Assembly: GCA_963738365.1 (NCBI GenBank)
Contig: CAVTWH010000007.1
Coordinates: forward strand, 682,001 to 746,000
DNA: 64,000 nt
Origin: CAVTWH01 sp963738365
GTDB taxonomy: Bacteria; Actinomycetota; Actinomycetes; Mycobacteriales; Micromonosporaceae
Direction: 5' to 3'
The position numbers were made by a program, and so were the translations under genes. The notes under the pieces were generated by a model that searched no databases, was not told the origin of the DNA, and saw nothing but the letters and a program-made list of their open reading frames with translations. Below, one piece after another: positions 18,772 to 27,578 of this stretch (positions within the stretch are counted from its first letter, which is position 1; every line of letters begins with the position of its first letter).

Positions 18772-18790
18772 CGGGTACAGCCGGAAACGG

Positions 18791-18822
18791 CAGCGGCCCG
18801 CCGGTGGACCGGCGGGCCGCTG
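18791..18822. terminator. Bidirectional terminator between mptB and glnA1
   Basis: Perfect 15-base inverted repeat (18791-18805 with 18808-18822) with a two-base loop, placed between the two convergent stops. Confidence 0.8.
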
Positions 18823-18837
18823 GATACGTCCGAAGGA

Positions 18838-20262
<1,425 letters not shown>

Positions 20263-20363
20263 CACGTCCTCCAGGTAATCCACAGTTGGTCAGCTGGGCG
20301 GTGATTCAGCATGCGCCGCGTTGCCTCATGCTGGACGACTGGCCGCGACGCTATGTGCACGCC

Positions 20364-20401
20364 GTTGCCCGGCAATGTCTCATATGTTTCTGTCGTGTTA
20401 C
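20364..20401 (-). promoter_or_regulatory. GlnR box upstream of glnA1
   Basis: Read on the minus strand: GTAAC-n6-GAAAC-n6-GACAT-n6-GCAAC, the two-pair layout of actinobacterial GlnR sites (GTNAC-n6-GAAAC twice). The first pair is perfect and the second has two mismatches. It lies about 100 bases before the glnA1 start, in the gap shared with the RDD gene. Confidence 0.7.
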
Positions 20402-20443
20402 AGGGTCGTCAGGGGTGCGGCAGACTACCCCCAAGCCGGTCGT

Positions 20444-20449
20444 TACGCT
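20444..20449 (+). promoter_or_regulatory. -10 element of a likely leaderless promoter
   Basis: TACGCT ends six bases before the ATG at 20456. Confidence 0.4.
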
Positions 20450-20455
20450 CGTCAC

Positions 20456-20884
20456 ATGGCCGGGGACCCGTCGTTGCACCCTACTCCGCGCCCCACTGAG
20501 CAGGAGCGGCAACCCGCCACCGGGTCGGCCCCCGCCCGCGCCGGACTCGCCCGGCGCCTCGGCGCCCTGTTCGTGGACTGGATCGCCTGCCTGCTGATTG
20601 CCAGCCTGGTCGCCGATCCGCGCCGCGAGGCGGTCATCCCGTCGCTGGTGCTGATCCTGGAGTACACCTTCTTCGTCGGCTTCCACGGCCAGACCCCCGG
20701 CATGTGGCTGGCCCGGATCCGGTGCATCTCCATCCGCCCCGACCGTGCCGGCCACCCCATCGGCGCCCCCCGCGCCGCCCTCCGCGGCCTCCTCCTGGCC
20801 CTGGCCCTCCCCGCCCTCCTGATGGACCACGACCAACGGGGCCTGCACGACCGAGCCGCCGGCTCGGCCATGGTCCGGGCCTGA
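20456..20884 (+). CDS. RDD-family membrane protein (142 aa)
   Basis: After a polar N-terminus of about 30 residues comes the RDD pattern ARRLGALFVDWIACLL, a second membrane segment (VIPSLVLILEYTFFVGFHG), TPGMWLARIRC, and a third segment ending DRAAGSAMV. Function unknown; some RDD proteins move Na+ or H+. In mycobacteria the same small gene lies beside glnA1, so the neighbourhood is conserved. It is divergent from glnA1. Confidence 0.85.
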   Translation: MAGDPSLHPTPRPTEQERQPATGSAPARAGLARRLGALFVDWIACLLIASLVADPRREAVIPSLVLILEYTFFVGFHGQTPGMWLARIRCISIRPDRAGHPIGAPRAALRGLLLALALPALLMDHDQRGLHDRAAGSAMVRA

Positions 20885-20902
20885 GGCGATCACACACTTA
20901 CC

Positions 20903-20928
20903 GCTGTTATCCGGTGCCCCGTAACAGC
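20903..20928 (+). terminator. Small hairpin after the RDD gene
   Basis: Seven-base perfect stem (20903-20909 with 20922-20928) with a 12-base loop. A second C-rich/G-rich pairing covers about 20936-20996 before the DUF4191 gene end. Confidence 0.4.
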
Positions 20929-20997
20929 AACAAGTGCCCCACCCCACCGGACGCCACGGGAACCGGGCCGGGCCGAAGGGGTCGGGGTGGGGGTGGG

Positions 20998-21699
20998 TCA
21001 GCGGCCGCGCATGGCGCGGGACTGGCCCTTGCTGGGGCGCATGTTCTTGGGGATGGCGCCCTTGGGCATCTGGGGGCGGGCGGAGAGGGCCTTGAGGCGG
21101 GTCTCCAGGGCGTTGACGTCCTTCGGGCTGGCGGTGCGGGGCAGCTTCATCAGGGTCATCCGCAGCTTGTTGACCGGGATCTCACCCTCGCCGGGGCCGA
21201 CGATGAAGTCGTGCATGTCGACGCTGCCGATCACCTTGGCCAGCCGACGCTTCTCCTGGCCGAGCAGGCTGCGTACCCGGGCGGGGTTGCCCTCGGCGAG
21301 CAGGATCACGCCGGGGCGGCCGATCACCAGGTGCACCATGTCGAACTGGGTGGTGGAGGCGATGGCCGGGGTGACCCGCCAGTCGCCGCGCATGGTCTCG
21401 ACGAGCTGCGCGGCGGCGCCGGGCTGCCCCTCGGCCTCGATCATCATGGCCTTGTTGGAGCGCAGGTTGAGCACGATGAGGCCGCCGAGCACGCCGAACA
21501 GCACGCCGGCGACGAGGAACAGCCAGCTCAGCCCGATCACCAGGATCAGCACCAGGACGAGCGCGATGGGCAGCAGCACAGCGCCGACAGCAAGGGGTCC
21601 GAACAGCTTGTCGCGCTTGGCGGTGAAGACGCAAACCTGCCAGATCTGCTTCAACCGCCCAAAAAACCCGACCTTCTCGGGTTGTCCCGCCTTCGCCAT
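20998..21699 (-). CDS. DUF4191 membrane protein (233 aa)
   Basis: Conserved actinobacterial protein of unknown function. A cytoplasmic start (GRLKQIWQVCVFTAKRDK) is followed by two close membrane segments (residues about 36-80: AVLLPIALVLVLILVIGLSW and LFLVAGVLFGVLGGLIVLNL), then a soluble domain (FDMVHLVIGRPGVILLAEG, RRLAKVIGSVDMHDFIVG). The C-terminus is basic (MRPSKGQSRAMRGR). It lies next to lipA, 15 bases from its stop, as in mycobacteria, and probably shares the lipA transcript. Confidence 0.85.
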   Translation of the reverse strand: MAKAGQPEKVGFFGRLKQIWQVCVFTAKRDKLFGPLAVGAVLLPIALVLVLILVIGLSWLFLVAGVLFGVLGGLIVLNLRSNKAMMIEAEGQPGAAAQLVETMRGDWRVTPAIASTTQFDMVHLVIGRPGVILLAEGNPARVRSLLGQEKRRLAKVIGSVDMHDFIVGPGEGEIPVNKLRMTLMKLPRTASPKDVNALETRLKALSARPQMPKGAIPKNMRPSKGQSRAMRGR

Positions 21700-21714
21700 G
21701 GGCGCAAGTGTAGG

Positions 21715-22647
21715 TCAGGCGCCGGCGCGCGCGGCGATCGCCTGTTGGTAGAGGCGGCCGGCCCGGTACGAGGAGCGCACCAGCGGGCCGGACATCACCC
21801 CGGCGAAGCCGATCGCGGTGGCCTCCCCGCTCAGCTCGACGAACTCCTCCGGCTTGACCCAGCGCTCCACCGGGTGGTGGCGCGGGGTCGGCCGCAGGTA
21901 CTGGGTGATGGTGACCAGCTCGCAGCCGGCGCCGTGCAGGTCGCGCAGGGCCGCCGAGATCTCCTCGCGGGTCTCGCCCATGCCGAGGATCAGGTTGGAC
22001 TTGGTCACCAGGCCGGCGGCCCGGGCCTGGGTGAGCACGTCCAGCGAACGGTCGTACCGGAAGGCGGGGCGGATGCGCTTGAAGATCCGGGGCACCGTCT
22101 CCAGGTTGTGCGCGAGCACCTGCGGACGCGCCTGGAACACCTGGGCCAGCAGCTCGGGTTCGCCGTTGAAGTCGGGGATGAGCAGCTCCACGCCGCACTC
22201 CGGGAGCAGGGCGTGGATCTGGCGCACCGTCTCGGCGTAGAGCCAGGCGCCGCCGTCGGGCAGGTCGTCCCGGGCCACCCCGGTGACGGTGGCGTAGCGC
22301 AGCCCCATGGCGGCCACCGACTCGGCCACCCGGCGCGGCTCGTCGGCGTCGAACTCGGCCGGCTTGCCGGTGTCGATCTGGCAGAAGTCGCAGCGCCGGG
22401 TGCACTGATCGCCGCCGATGAGGAAGGTGGCCTCGCGGTCCTCCCAGCACTCGTAGATGTTGGGGCAGCCGGCCTCCTGGCAGACCGTGTGCAGACCCTC
22501 CCGCTGGACGAGTCCGCGCAGGTGGGTGAACTCGGGGCCCATGGTCGCCCGTACCTTGATCCACGGCGGCTTGCGCTCGATCGGCGTCTGCGCGTTGCGC
22601 GCCTCGATCCGCAGCATCCGGCGGCCTTCGGGCATCACGGCTGTCAC
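21715..22647 (-). CDS. lipA: Lipoyl synthase (310 aa)
   Basis: Radical-SAM enzyme inserting two sulfurs into octanoyl-lipoyl domains. Auxiliary cluster motif CQEAGCPNIYEC and radical-SAM motif RRCDFCQID are both intact, and the C-terminal SSYRAG serine signature is present. Length is standard. The substrate domains are on SucB and other E2 proteins; LipB nearby supplies the octanoyl group. A possible alternate start lies four codons inside (MPEGRRML). Confidence 0.95.
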   Translation of the reverse strand: MTAVMPEGRRMLRIEARNAQTPIERKPPWIKVRATMGPEFTHLRGLVQREGLHTVCQEAGCPNIYECWEDREATFLIGGDQCTRRCDFCQIDTGKPAEFDADEPRRVAESVAAMGLRYATVTGVARDDLPDGGAWLYAETVRQIHALLPECGVELLIPDFNGEPELLAQVFQARPQVLAHNLETVPRIFKRIRPAFRYDRSLDVLTQARAAGLVTKSNLILGMGETREEISAALRDLHGAGCELVTITQYLRPTPRHHPVERWVKPEEFVELSGEATAIGFAGVMSGPLVRSSYRAGRLYQQAIAARAGA

Positions 22648-22774
22648 GCTGTGAGCCTACGCCGCGACCGGTCTCTATCACGTTTTCAGCAGCCGGACGC
22701 GACGAGGCTCACGTCCCCGGCGCCCACGGAATTGACGTGCCCGGACGGCGACGCCCGGCTACCGTCCTGGGCAA

Positions 22775-23043
22775 CAGCGATGACGGAGCCGAGTACCGCC
22801 CCGGACCAGCCAGTCAAGAGAGCCGCCGGCAGCTGCGAAGGCGGTCTGGCCCCCCGGCGGGAAGACCCTCCCGAGCTGCGGGGAGGAACGGCCGTCACGG
22901 CCCAGTAGAGCCCCGCCGGCTGGCCCCCGTCACGGGCGACCAAACGAGGCCGCCGGGCCTGCCCTGGCGGTGAAGGTGTGGTGGCACCGCGGGCACCCTT
23001 CCCGCCCACACCTCCGAGGGGACGCGTTGCGGACCGAAGGAGG
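22775..23043 (+). promoter_or_regulatory. T-box riboswitch, aspartate-type, translational
   Basis: Complete T-box leader in the 403-base gap between lipA and the synthetase gene. Stem I: CAGC (22775) pairs GCTG (22875) around a kink-turn (GATGA on one side, CGA on the other). GGAG pairs CTCC, and an S-turn AGTA (22792-22795) faces GAA (22861-22863). The next triplet GAC (22864-22866) is the proposed specifier, an Asp codon. AGAGAG (22817) and the apical stem-loop 22823-22844 follow the classical distal pattern. Antisequestrator: GGTGTGG (22975) pairs CCACACC (23006), with the bulge TGGCACC (22982-22988) and stem GCGGG/CCCGC. TGGC would pair the GCCA end of a G73 tRNA such as tRNA-Asp. CCTCC (23011-23015) can mask the ribosome site GGAGG (23039-23043). 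There is no T-run, so control is at translation. Confidence 0.9.
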
Positions 23044-23050
23044 ATCTGCC

Positions 23051-24310
23051 ATGCAACGCATCCTGTCCGACGAACTGATCCGGCACCCGGGCGAACGCGT
23101 CCAGGTGGCCGGCTGGATCCACCGGCGCCGGCTGCTCGGCGCGGTGGCGTTCCTGGTGCTCCGGGACCGGGCCGGCCTGCTCCAGGTGGTGGTCCGCGAA
23201 CCGGCCGCCCGGGCGCAGGTGCAGGCGCTGCCCGAGGAAACCGTGGTCGCGGTCACCGGCGCGGTCAGCCGCAACGCCGCCGCCCCCGGCGGGGTCGAGC
23301 TGGTCGACCCGCAGCTGCGCCTGCTCGGCGAGCCCGCCCAGCCGGTGCCGGTGGAGCTGTTCCGGCCCACGCTGGCCGCTGGTCTCCCGGTGGTCCTCGA
23401 CCACGCGGCGGTGACCCTGCGCCACGAGTCCCGCCGCGCGGTGCTGCGGACCACCGCCGCGGTGCTGCGCGGCTTCCGGTCCGCCCTGGTCGAGCTGGGC
23501 TTCACCGAGGTGTGTACGCCCAAGCTGGTGGCCGTGGCGACCGAGTCCGGCGCCGACGTGTTCGCCGTCGACTACTTTGGCCGCCCCGCCTACCTGGCCC
23601 AGAGCCCGCAGTTCTTCAAGCAGATCCTGGTCGGCTCACTGGAGCGGGTGTTCGAGATCGGGCCGGCGTTCCGCGCCGAGCCGCACGACACCGGGCGGCA
23701 CCTGGCCCAGTTCACCTCGATCGACGCGGAACTGGGCTTCATCACCGACCACCGCGACGTGATGGCGGTGGTACGCGCGGCGGTGGCCGGTGCGCTGGCG
23801 CCCGTCGGCGTGCCGGTGCCCGAGCAGATCCCGGCGGTGGACTTCAGCGAGGCACTGGCCCTGGTGGGTACCGGGCTGGGGGAGTCGCTGGCCGGGGAGC
23901 CGGACCTGGCCCCGGCGCACGAGCGCTGGCTGGGTGACTGGGCGCTGCGCGAGTACGGCAGCGAGTTCCTCTTCGTCACCGGGTACCCGCTGGCCAAGCG
24001 CCCGTTCTACACCCACCCGGCGCCCGGCCGACCGGGCGTCTCCAACAGCTTCGACCTGCTGTTCCGTGGCCAGGAGGTGGTCACCGGCGGCCAACGCCTG
24101 CACCGCTACTCCGACTACCTGGCGGCGCTCGCCGCCCACGGCCTCTCCCCGGACCCGTACGCCGACTACCTGGCCGCCTTCCGCCACGGAATGCCCCCGC
24201 ACGGCGGCTTCGGCCTCGGCCTCGAACGCCTGGTCGCTCGCCTCCTCACCCTCCCCAACGTCCGCCTGGCCGCCCCGTTCCCCCGCGACCGCCACCGCCT
24301 CACCCCCTAA
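23051..24310 (+). CDS. Archaeal-type aspartyl-tRNA synthetase (419 aa)
   Basis: Class IIb synthetase charging Asp onto tRNA-Asp, and possibly tRNA-Asn. Residues 10-90 are the anticodon-binding OB fold (VQVAGWIHRRRLLGAVAFLV). The catalytic core shows motif 2 in GPAFRAEPHDTGRHLAQFTS and motif 3 in GGFGLGLERLVARLL. At about 420 aa it is the short archaeal/AspS2 form without the bacterial insertion domain, so it is probably a second enzyme beside a housekeeping AspS outside this window. The ATG at 23051 has GGAGGA seven bases upstream, inside the T-box expression platform. Asn-type activity cannot be excluded from motifs alone. Confidence 0.9.
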   Translation: MQRILSDELIRHPGERVQVAGWIHRRRLLGAVAFLVLRDRAGLLQVVVREPAARAQVQALPEETVVAVTGAVSRNAAAPGGVELVDPQLRLLGEPAQPVPVELFRPTLAAGLPVVLDHAAVTLRHESRRAVLRTTAAVLRGFRSALVELGFTEVCTPKLVAVATESGADVFAVDYFGRPAYLAQSPQFFKQILVGSLERVFEIGPAFRAEPHDTGRHLAQFTSIDAELGFITDHRDVMAVVRAAVAGALAPVGVPVPEQIPAVDFSEALALVGTGLGESLAGEPDLAPAHERWLGDWALREYGSEFLFVTGYPLAKRPFYTHPAPGRPGVSNSFDLLFRGQEVVTGGQRLHRYSDYLAALAAHGLSPDPYADYLAAFRHGMPPHGGFGLGLERLVARLLTLPNVRLAAPFPRDRHRLTP

Positions 24311-24334
24311 CGGTCGCCCCCGAGGTGTGACCTC

Positions 24335-24378
24335 GCCCGGATGGCTGTTTTCGGAGGCTCCGCGACAGCCATCCGGGC
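24335..24378 (+). terminator. Hairpin terminator after the synthetase gene
   Basis: Perfect 14-base stem (24335-24348 with 24365-24378) with a 16-base loop containing TTTT. Confidence 0.7.
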
Positions 24379-24392
24379 AAGGTGCCCACAGC

Positions 24393-24442
24393 GCGCGTCA
24401 AGCCGTACTTGACGCCTAGTGCGCGTCAACTCATACTTGACG
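24393..24442 (+). promoter_or_regulatory. Promoter inside two palindromic operator repeats
   Basis: Two 22-base units, 28 bases apart (24393 and 24421), each GCGCGTCAA-n4-TACTTGACG. Each is also a palindrome: CGTCAAG/CTTGACG with five bases between in the first, CGTCAA/TTGACG in the second. The first unit supplies a -35 TTGACG (24409-24414) and the second a -10 CATACT (24432-24437) at exactly 17 bases. The ATG at 24444 follows six bases later, so the transcript would be leaderless. A dimeric regulator on these sites would cover both promoter elements. Confidence 0.7.
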
Positions 24443-24443
24443 G

Positions 24444-25142
24444 ATGCCACCACTGGATGTGAAGTTGGGATCACTCATCGACAGCCTCGACGCGGAGTTG
24501 GACGAGGCGGACGCGCTCACCAAGGTGGGTGAGGCGCGGCAGCGGGCGCGGGGGCTGGCCGAGCTCGGCGACCAGCTGGTCGACCACTACGTCAGCGCGG
24601 CCCGGGCAGGCGGCGCCTCCTGGGCGCAGATCGGCGACGCCATGGGCGTCTCCAAGCAGGCCGCCCAGCAGCGCAAGGGTGCGGCGCAGTTCGAGCGGTA
24701 CACCATGCTGGCGCGCAAGGTGCTGGCCAACGCCGAGGCGCTGGCCCGGGCGGCCAATTCCGCCACCATCGAGCCCGGCCACATCCTGCTCGCTGTGCTC
24801 GACGAGGAGGATGGCCTGGGCGCCAAGGTGGTGGCCGTCATCGCCGGTTCGGCGCAGGTCGCCCGGGACGCTGTGAGCGCGACGCTGGCCCGCGACGGGC
24901 AGGCGCCGGGCGGGCACATCCCGTTCTCGGCGGCCGGCAAGCAGGTGGTCACCCAGAGCACGGACGCCGCGCTGCAGCTCGGCCACAACTACGTCGGCAC
25001 CGAACACATCCTGCTCGGCGCCCTCCAACTCGACGGGGACCCGGCCGTGGCTGCCCTCGGCGAACTCGGTATCACCAGTCAGCGCACCCGCGACGCCGTC
25101 GACGCGGCAATGGTCGGCTACCAGCACCGCGGCCGACGCTGA
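24444..25142 (+). CDS. Clp N-domain protein with an N-terminal HTH segment (232 aa)
   Basis: Residues 1-75 are helical and contain a helix-turn-helix-like segment (SWAQIGDAMGVSKQAAQQR), as in actinobacterial Clp-N regulators. Residues 85-225 are a double Clp repeat: LARKVLANAEALARAA, IEPGHILLAVLDEEDGLG, then LQLGHNYVGTEHILLGALQL. There is no AAA+ ATPase domain, so it cannot unfold proteins by itself; it may bind DNA or act as an adaptor or decoy for ClpC. Its own operator-like palindromes suggest autoregulation. It starts leaderless at ATG 24444. Confidence 0.82.
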   Translation: MPPLDVKLGSLIDSLDAELDEADALTKVGEARQRARGLAELGDQLVDHYVSAARAGGASWAQIGDAMGVSKQAAQQRKGAAQFERYTMLARKVLANAEALARAANSATIEPGHILLAVLDEEDGLGAKVVAVIAGSAQVARDAVSATLARDGQAPGGHIPFSAAGKQVVTQSTDAALQLGHNYVGTEHILLGALQLDGDPAVAALGELGITSQRTRDAVDAAMVGYQHRGRR

Positions 25143-25163
25143 CGCCCGTCGCACACGCCGGCC

Positions 25164-25287
25164 GCCGACCCGGTCACCGGCCAAGGCTCAGTGGCCGGCA
25201 GCGCGGCGCACCGACCATGGATGACGCCGACCCGGTCACCGGCCAAGGCTCAGTGGCCGGCAGTGCGGCGCACCGACCATGGGCGAC
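25164..25287. repeat. 62-base tandem duplication
   Basis: Two adjacent 62-base copies (25164-25225 and 25226-25287) with about three differences, filling the gap between the Clp-N gene and the end of lipB. The CCGGCCA and TGGCCGG parts of each copy form a hairpin, so both copies may act as terminators for the convergent genes. Confidence 0.8.
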
Positions 25288-25295
25288 GCCGAGGC

Positions 25296-25931
25296 TCAGG
25301 AGAGCGCGGGCAGGTGCCGCTCGACGACCGGGAGTGCTTCGGCCACGGTCAGCGGGCGGCCCAGCTCGACGGAGAGCGAAGTGACCCCGGCGTCCCGGAT
25401 GCCGCACGGCACGAAACGGTCGTAGTACGACAGGTCGGGGTCGCAGTTGAGGGCGAAGCCGTGCTGGGTGACGCCCCGGGACACCCGGATGCCGATGGCC
25501 GCGACCTTGCGCGCGGGGCCCCGCCCGTCGGCCGGTACCCAGGCGCCGCTGCGCCCCTCCACCCGCTCGGTGTGCAGGCCGAACTCGGCGCACACGTCGA
25601 TCAGCAGCTGCTCCACCCGGCGCACGTAGGCCACCACGTCGATCGGGTCGGGCAGGCGCAGGATCGGGTAGCCGACCAGCTGGCCGGGGCCGTGCCAGGT
25701 GATCTTGCCGCCCCGGTCCACGTCGATGACCGGGGTACCGTCGACCGGCCGGTCCCACGGTTCGGTGCGCTTGCCGGCGGTGTAGACGCTGGGGTGTTCC
25801 AGCAGCAGGACAGTGCCCGGGCGCTGCCCGTCGGCCACCTGTGCGTGGACGCGGCGCTGCTCGTCCCAGGCGGCCTGATACTCCACCAGGCCCGCGCGAA
25901 CCACCTCGAAGGTGGCAACCGTACTGGTCAC
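25296..25931 (-). CDS. lipB: Octanoyl-[ACP]:protein transferase (211 aa)
   Basis: Moves octanoate from acyl carrier protein to lipoyl domains, the step before LipA. Motifs: LLEHPSVYTAGKRTEPWDRP, DRGGKITWHGPGQLVGYPI, the catalytic lysine in ARKVAAIGIRVSRGVTQHG, and the catalytic cysteine in RFVPCGIRDAGVTS. Length is typical. In mycobacteria lipB directly precedes lipA; here the T-box synthetase and the Clp-N gene lie between them. Confidence 0.95.
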   Translation of the reverse strand: MTSTVATFEVVRAGLVEYQAAWDEQRRVHAQVADGQRPGTVLLLEHPSVYTAGKRTEPWDRPVDGTPVIDVDRGGKITWHGPGQLVGYPILRLPDPIDVVAYVRRVEQLLIDVCAEFGLHTERVEGRSGAWVPADGRGPARKVAAIGIRVSRGVTQHGFALNCDPDLSYYDRFVPCGIRDAGVTSLSVELGRPLTVAEALPVVERHLPALS

Positions 25932-26062
25932 GTCCCGAGCCTACCGCCGCACCCGGCCGACGCCGGCCGGGTGCGGCGCAGACGCGGTGAGACTGCCGTC
26001 ACGCGGCGGCGCCGGATCGGGTAACGTATCGACGCGCGGGAGTACGGGCGCACGGAACCTGT

Positions 26063-26072
26063 CGAAGTTTCG
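26063..26072. promoter_or_regulatory. Possible carbohydrate-regulator palindrome
   Basis: CGAAGTTTCG, a CGAA/TTCG palindrome 24 bases before the start of the secreted expansin-like gene. It resembles the CGAAA-TTTCG motif seen before actinomycete xylanase and cellulase genes. Single short site, so tentative. Confidence 0.3.
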
Positions 26073-26095
26073 TTGCCAGCCCGAAGGGTCACCAC

Positions 26096-27532
26096 ATGTC
26101 CTCACGTCGTAGGCGTCAGGCGCGGATCGCCGTGCTCGGCGCCGCCTGCGCCGTCCTGCTCGCGATCATCCCCACGATCGTCGCCAACGCACTGTCCACC
26201 TCGTCCACACCGACCCCGGTGACCGGCAACGCCACCTGGTTCGACTCCCTCGGCGCGCCGTACGGCGGCTGTGGGCTGCCGCAGGCCAACCTCGACTCGC
26301 AGAACTTCGTCGCGCTCAACGTCTACAACACCCCCAACGACTACTCCTTCTACCCGCGCCCGCTGACCGGGTCCAACCTGGCCAAGATGGGGATGTGGGA
26401 CAACGGCCACAACTGCGGCCGGTACGTGCAGGTGACCATCGCCGACTACTGCACCGGGGTGAACGACGGCGCGGCCGGCCAGCCGTTCTGCCGCAACGGA
26501 TCGTGGACCTCCGACGGGTACAACGGCGCCACGCTCACCATGCTGGTGGCCGACTCGTGTGGTGACACCAACGCCTGGTGCCGGGACGACCCGTACCACC
26601 TGGACCTGGCGCACGCCGCGCTGGACCGGTTCGTCAAGAACGGCAGCCCGGTCGGGGACCTCTCCACGCACTGGAACAACCGGCACATCAGCTGGCAGTT
26701 CGTCCCGGCGCCCAACTACACCGGCGACATCAACATCGGCTTCATCTCCGGCGCCCAGCGCTGGTGGCCGGCGATCGCCGTGTCGCACCTGGCCAACGGC
26801 GTGCACGCGGTGGAGTACCTGCAGAACGGCTCCTGGGTGTCGGCGCAGATGAACAGCGACATGGGGCAGTCCTACATCATCGGCGGGCTGACCGCCGGCG
26901 GCGGCGACTTCTCCATCCGCGTCCGGGACGCCGCCGACCAGCTCATCAACGGCGGCCGGGTGTACACCTTCAGCCTGCCGGCCAGCTGCTCCAGCACCTG
27001 CTCCCCGGCGTACACCCAGGTGCCCTACACCACCGACGGCGCCTCCGCGTCGCCGACCGCCTCGGCGTCCCGGTCGACCTCGCCGTCGCCGACCGCGAAC
27101 ATGTCGGTGTCGCCCACCGCCTCGGCGTCCCGGTCGACCTCGCCGTCGCCCACCGGGAACATGTCGGTGTCGCCCACCGCCTCGGCGTCCCGCTCGACCT
27201 CGCCGTCGGCGTCGTCCCAGGGCGGGAAGGCGTGCACCGCCAGCTACAACATCCCCAACTCGTGGGCCTTCAACTACGAGGGCGATGTGACGGTGCGCAA
27301 CTCCGGCACGACCCCACTCACCGGCTGGAAGGTGACCTGGAGCTTCCCCAACGGGCAGACGGTCAGCACAGCCTGGAACGCCAACGTCACGCAGAGCGGG
27401 GCACAGGTCACCGCCACCAATGTGAGCTACAACGGCGCTCTGGGCGCCGGTGCCACCGCCCTGTTCGGGTTCCTCGGCACCTGGAACAACGTCACCAACG
27501 GGATACCGACGCTCACCTGCGTGGCGAGCTGA
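26096..27532 (+). CDS. Secreted expansin-like protein with CBM2 (478 aa)
   Basis: Exported protein probably loosening plant cell wall without hydrolysis. Residues 1-35 are a signal peptide (SSRRRRQARIAVLGAACAVL). Residues 40-185 are a double-psi beta-barrel expansin/RlpA-like D1 domain (GNATWFDSLGAPYGGCGLP, VTIADYCTGVND, PYHLDLAHAALDRF; the HLDL aspartate matches the expansin catalytic-type Asp). Residues 190-300 are the D2 binding domain. A Ser/Thr/Pro linker with a 20-residue repeat follows (about 315-375). The end is a CBM2 cellulose-binding domain (ACTASYNIPNSWAFNYEGDV, GTTPLTGWKVTWSFPNGQ, ALFGFLGTWNN) closed by the usual Cys pair. The start is the ATG at 26096. Confidence 0.87.
   Translation: MSSRRRRQARIAVLGAACAVLLAIIPTIVANALSTSSTPTPVTGNATWFDSLGAPYGGCGLPQANLDSQNFVALNVYNTPNDYSFYPRPLTGSNLAKMGMWDNGHNCGRYVQVTIADYCTGVNDGAAGQPFCRNGSWTSDGYNGATLTMLVADSCGDTNAWCRDDPYHLDLAHAALDRFVKNGSPVGDLSTHWNNRHISWQFVPAPNYTGDINIGFISGAQRWWPAIAVSHLANGVHAVEYLQNGSWVSAQMNSDMGQSYIIGGLTAGGGDFSIRVRDAADQLINGGRVYTFSLPASCSSTCSPAYTQVPYTTDGASASPTASASRSTSPSPTANMSVSPTASASRSTSPSPTGNMSVSPTASASRSTSPSASSQGGKACTASYNIPNSWAFNYEGDVTVRNSGTTPLTGWKVTWSFPNGQTVSTAWNANVTQSGAQVTATNVSYNGALGAGATALFGFLGTWNNVTNGIPTLTCVAS
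27046..27210 (+). repeat. 60-base tandem repeat coding the linker
   Basis: Nearly identical 60-base units beginning at 27061 and 27121 and a partial third at 27181, coding Ser-Pro-Thr-Ala-Ser-Ala-Ser-Arg-type repeats. Repeat number probably varies between strains. Confidence 0.85.
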
Positions 27533-27537
27533 CCCCG

Positions 27538-27574
27538 GGTCGTGGGCGCGCCGGGAGCCGGCGCGCCCACGACC
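27538..27574. terminator. Bidirectional hairpin terminator
   Basis: Perfect 15-base stem (27538-27552 with 27560-27574) between two convergent gene ends. Confidence 0.8.
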
Positions 27575-27578
27575 ATCC

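Noticed and set aside
22686..23009. 107-residue open frame on the minus strand
   Set aside because: It is antisense to the T-box leader, has no ribosome site and no family features.
25164..25287. CRISPR-like or transposon ends
   Set aside because: Two directly adjacent copies, no spacer, no terminal inverted repeats and no transposase nearby.
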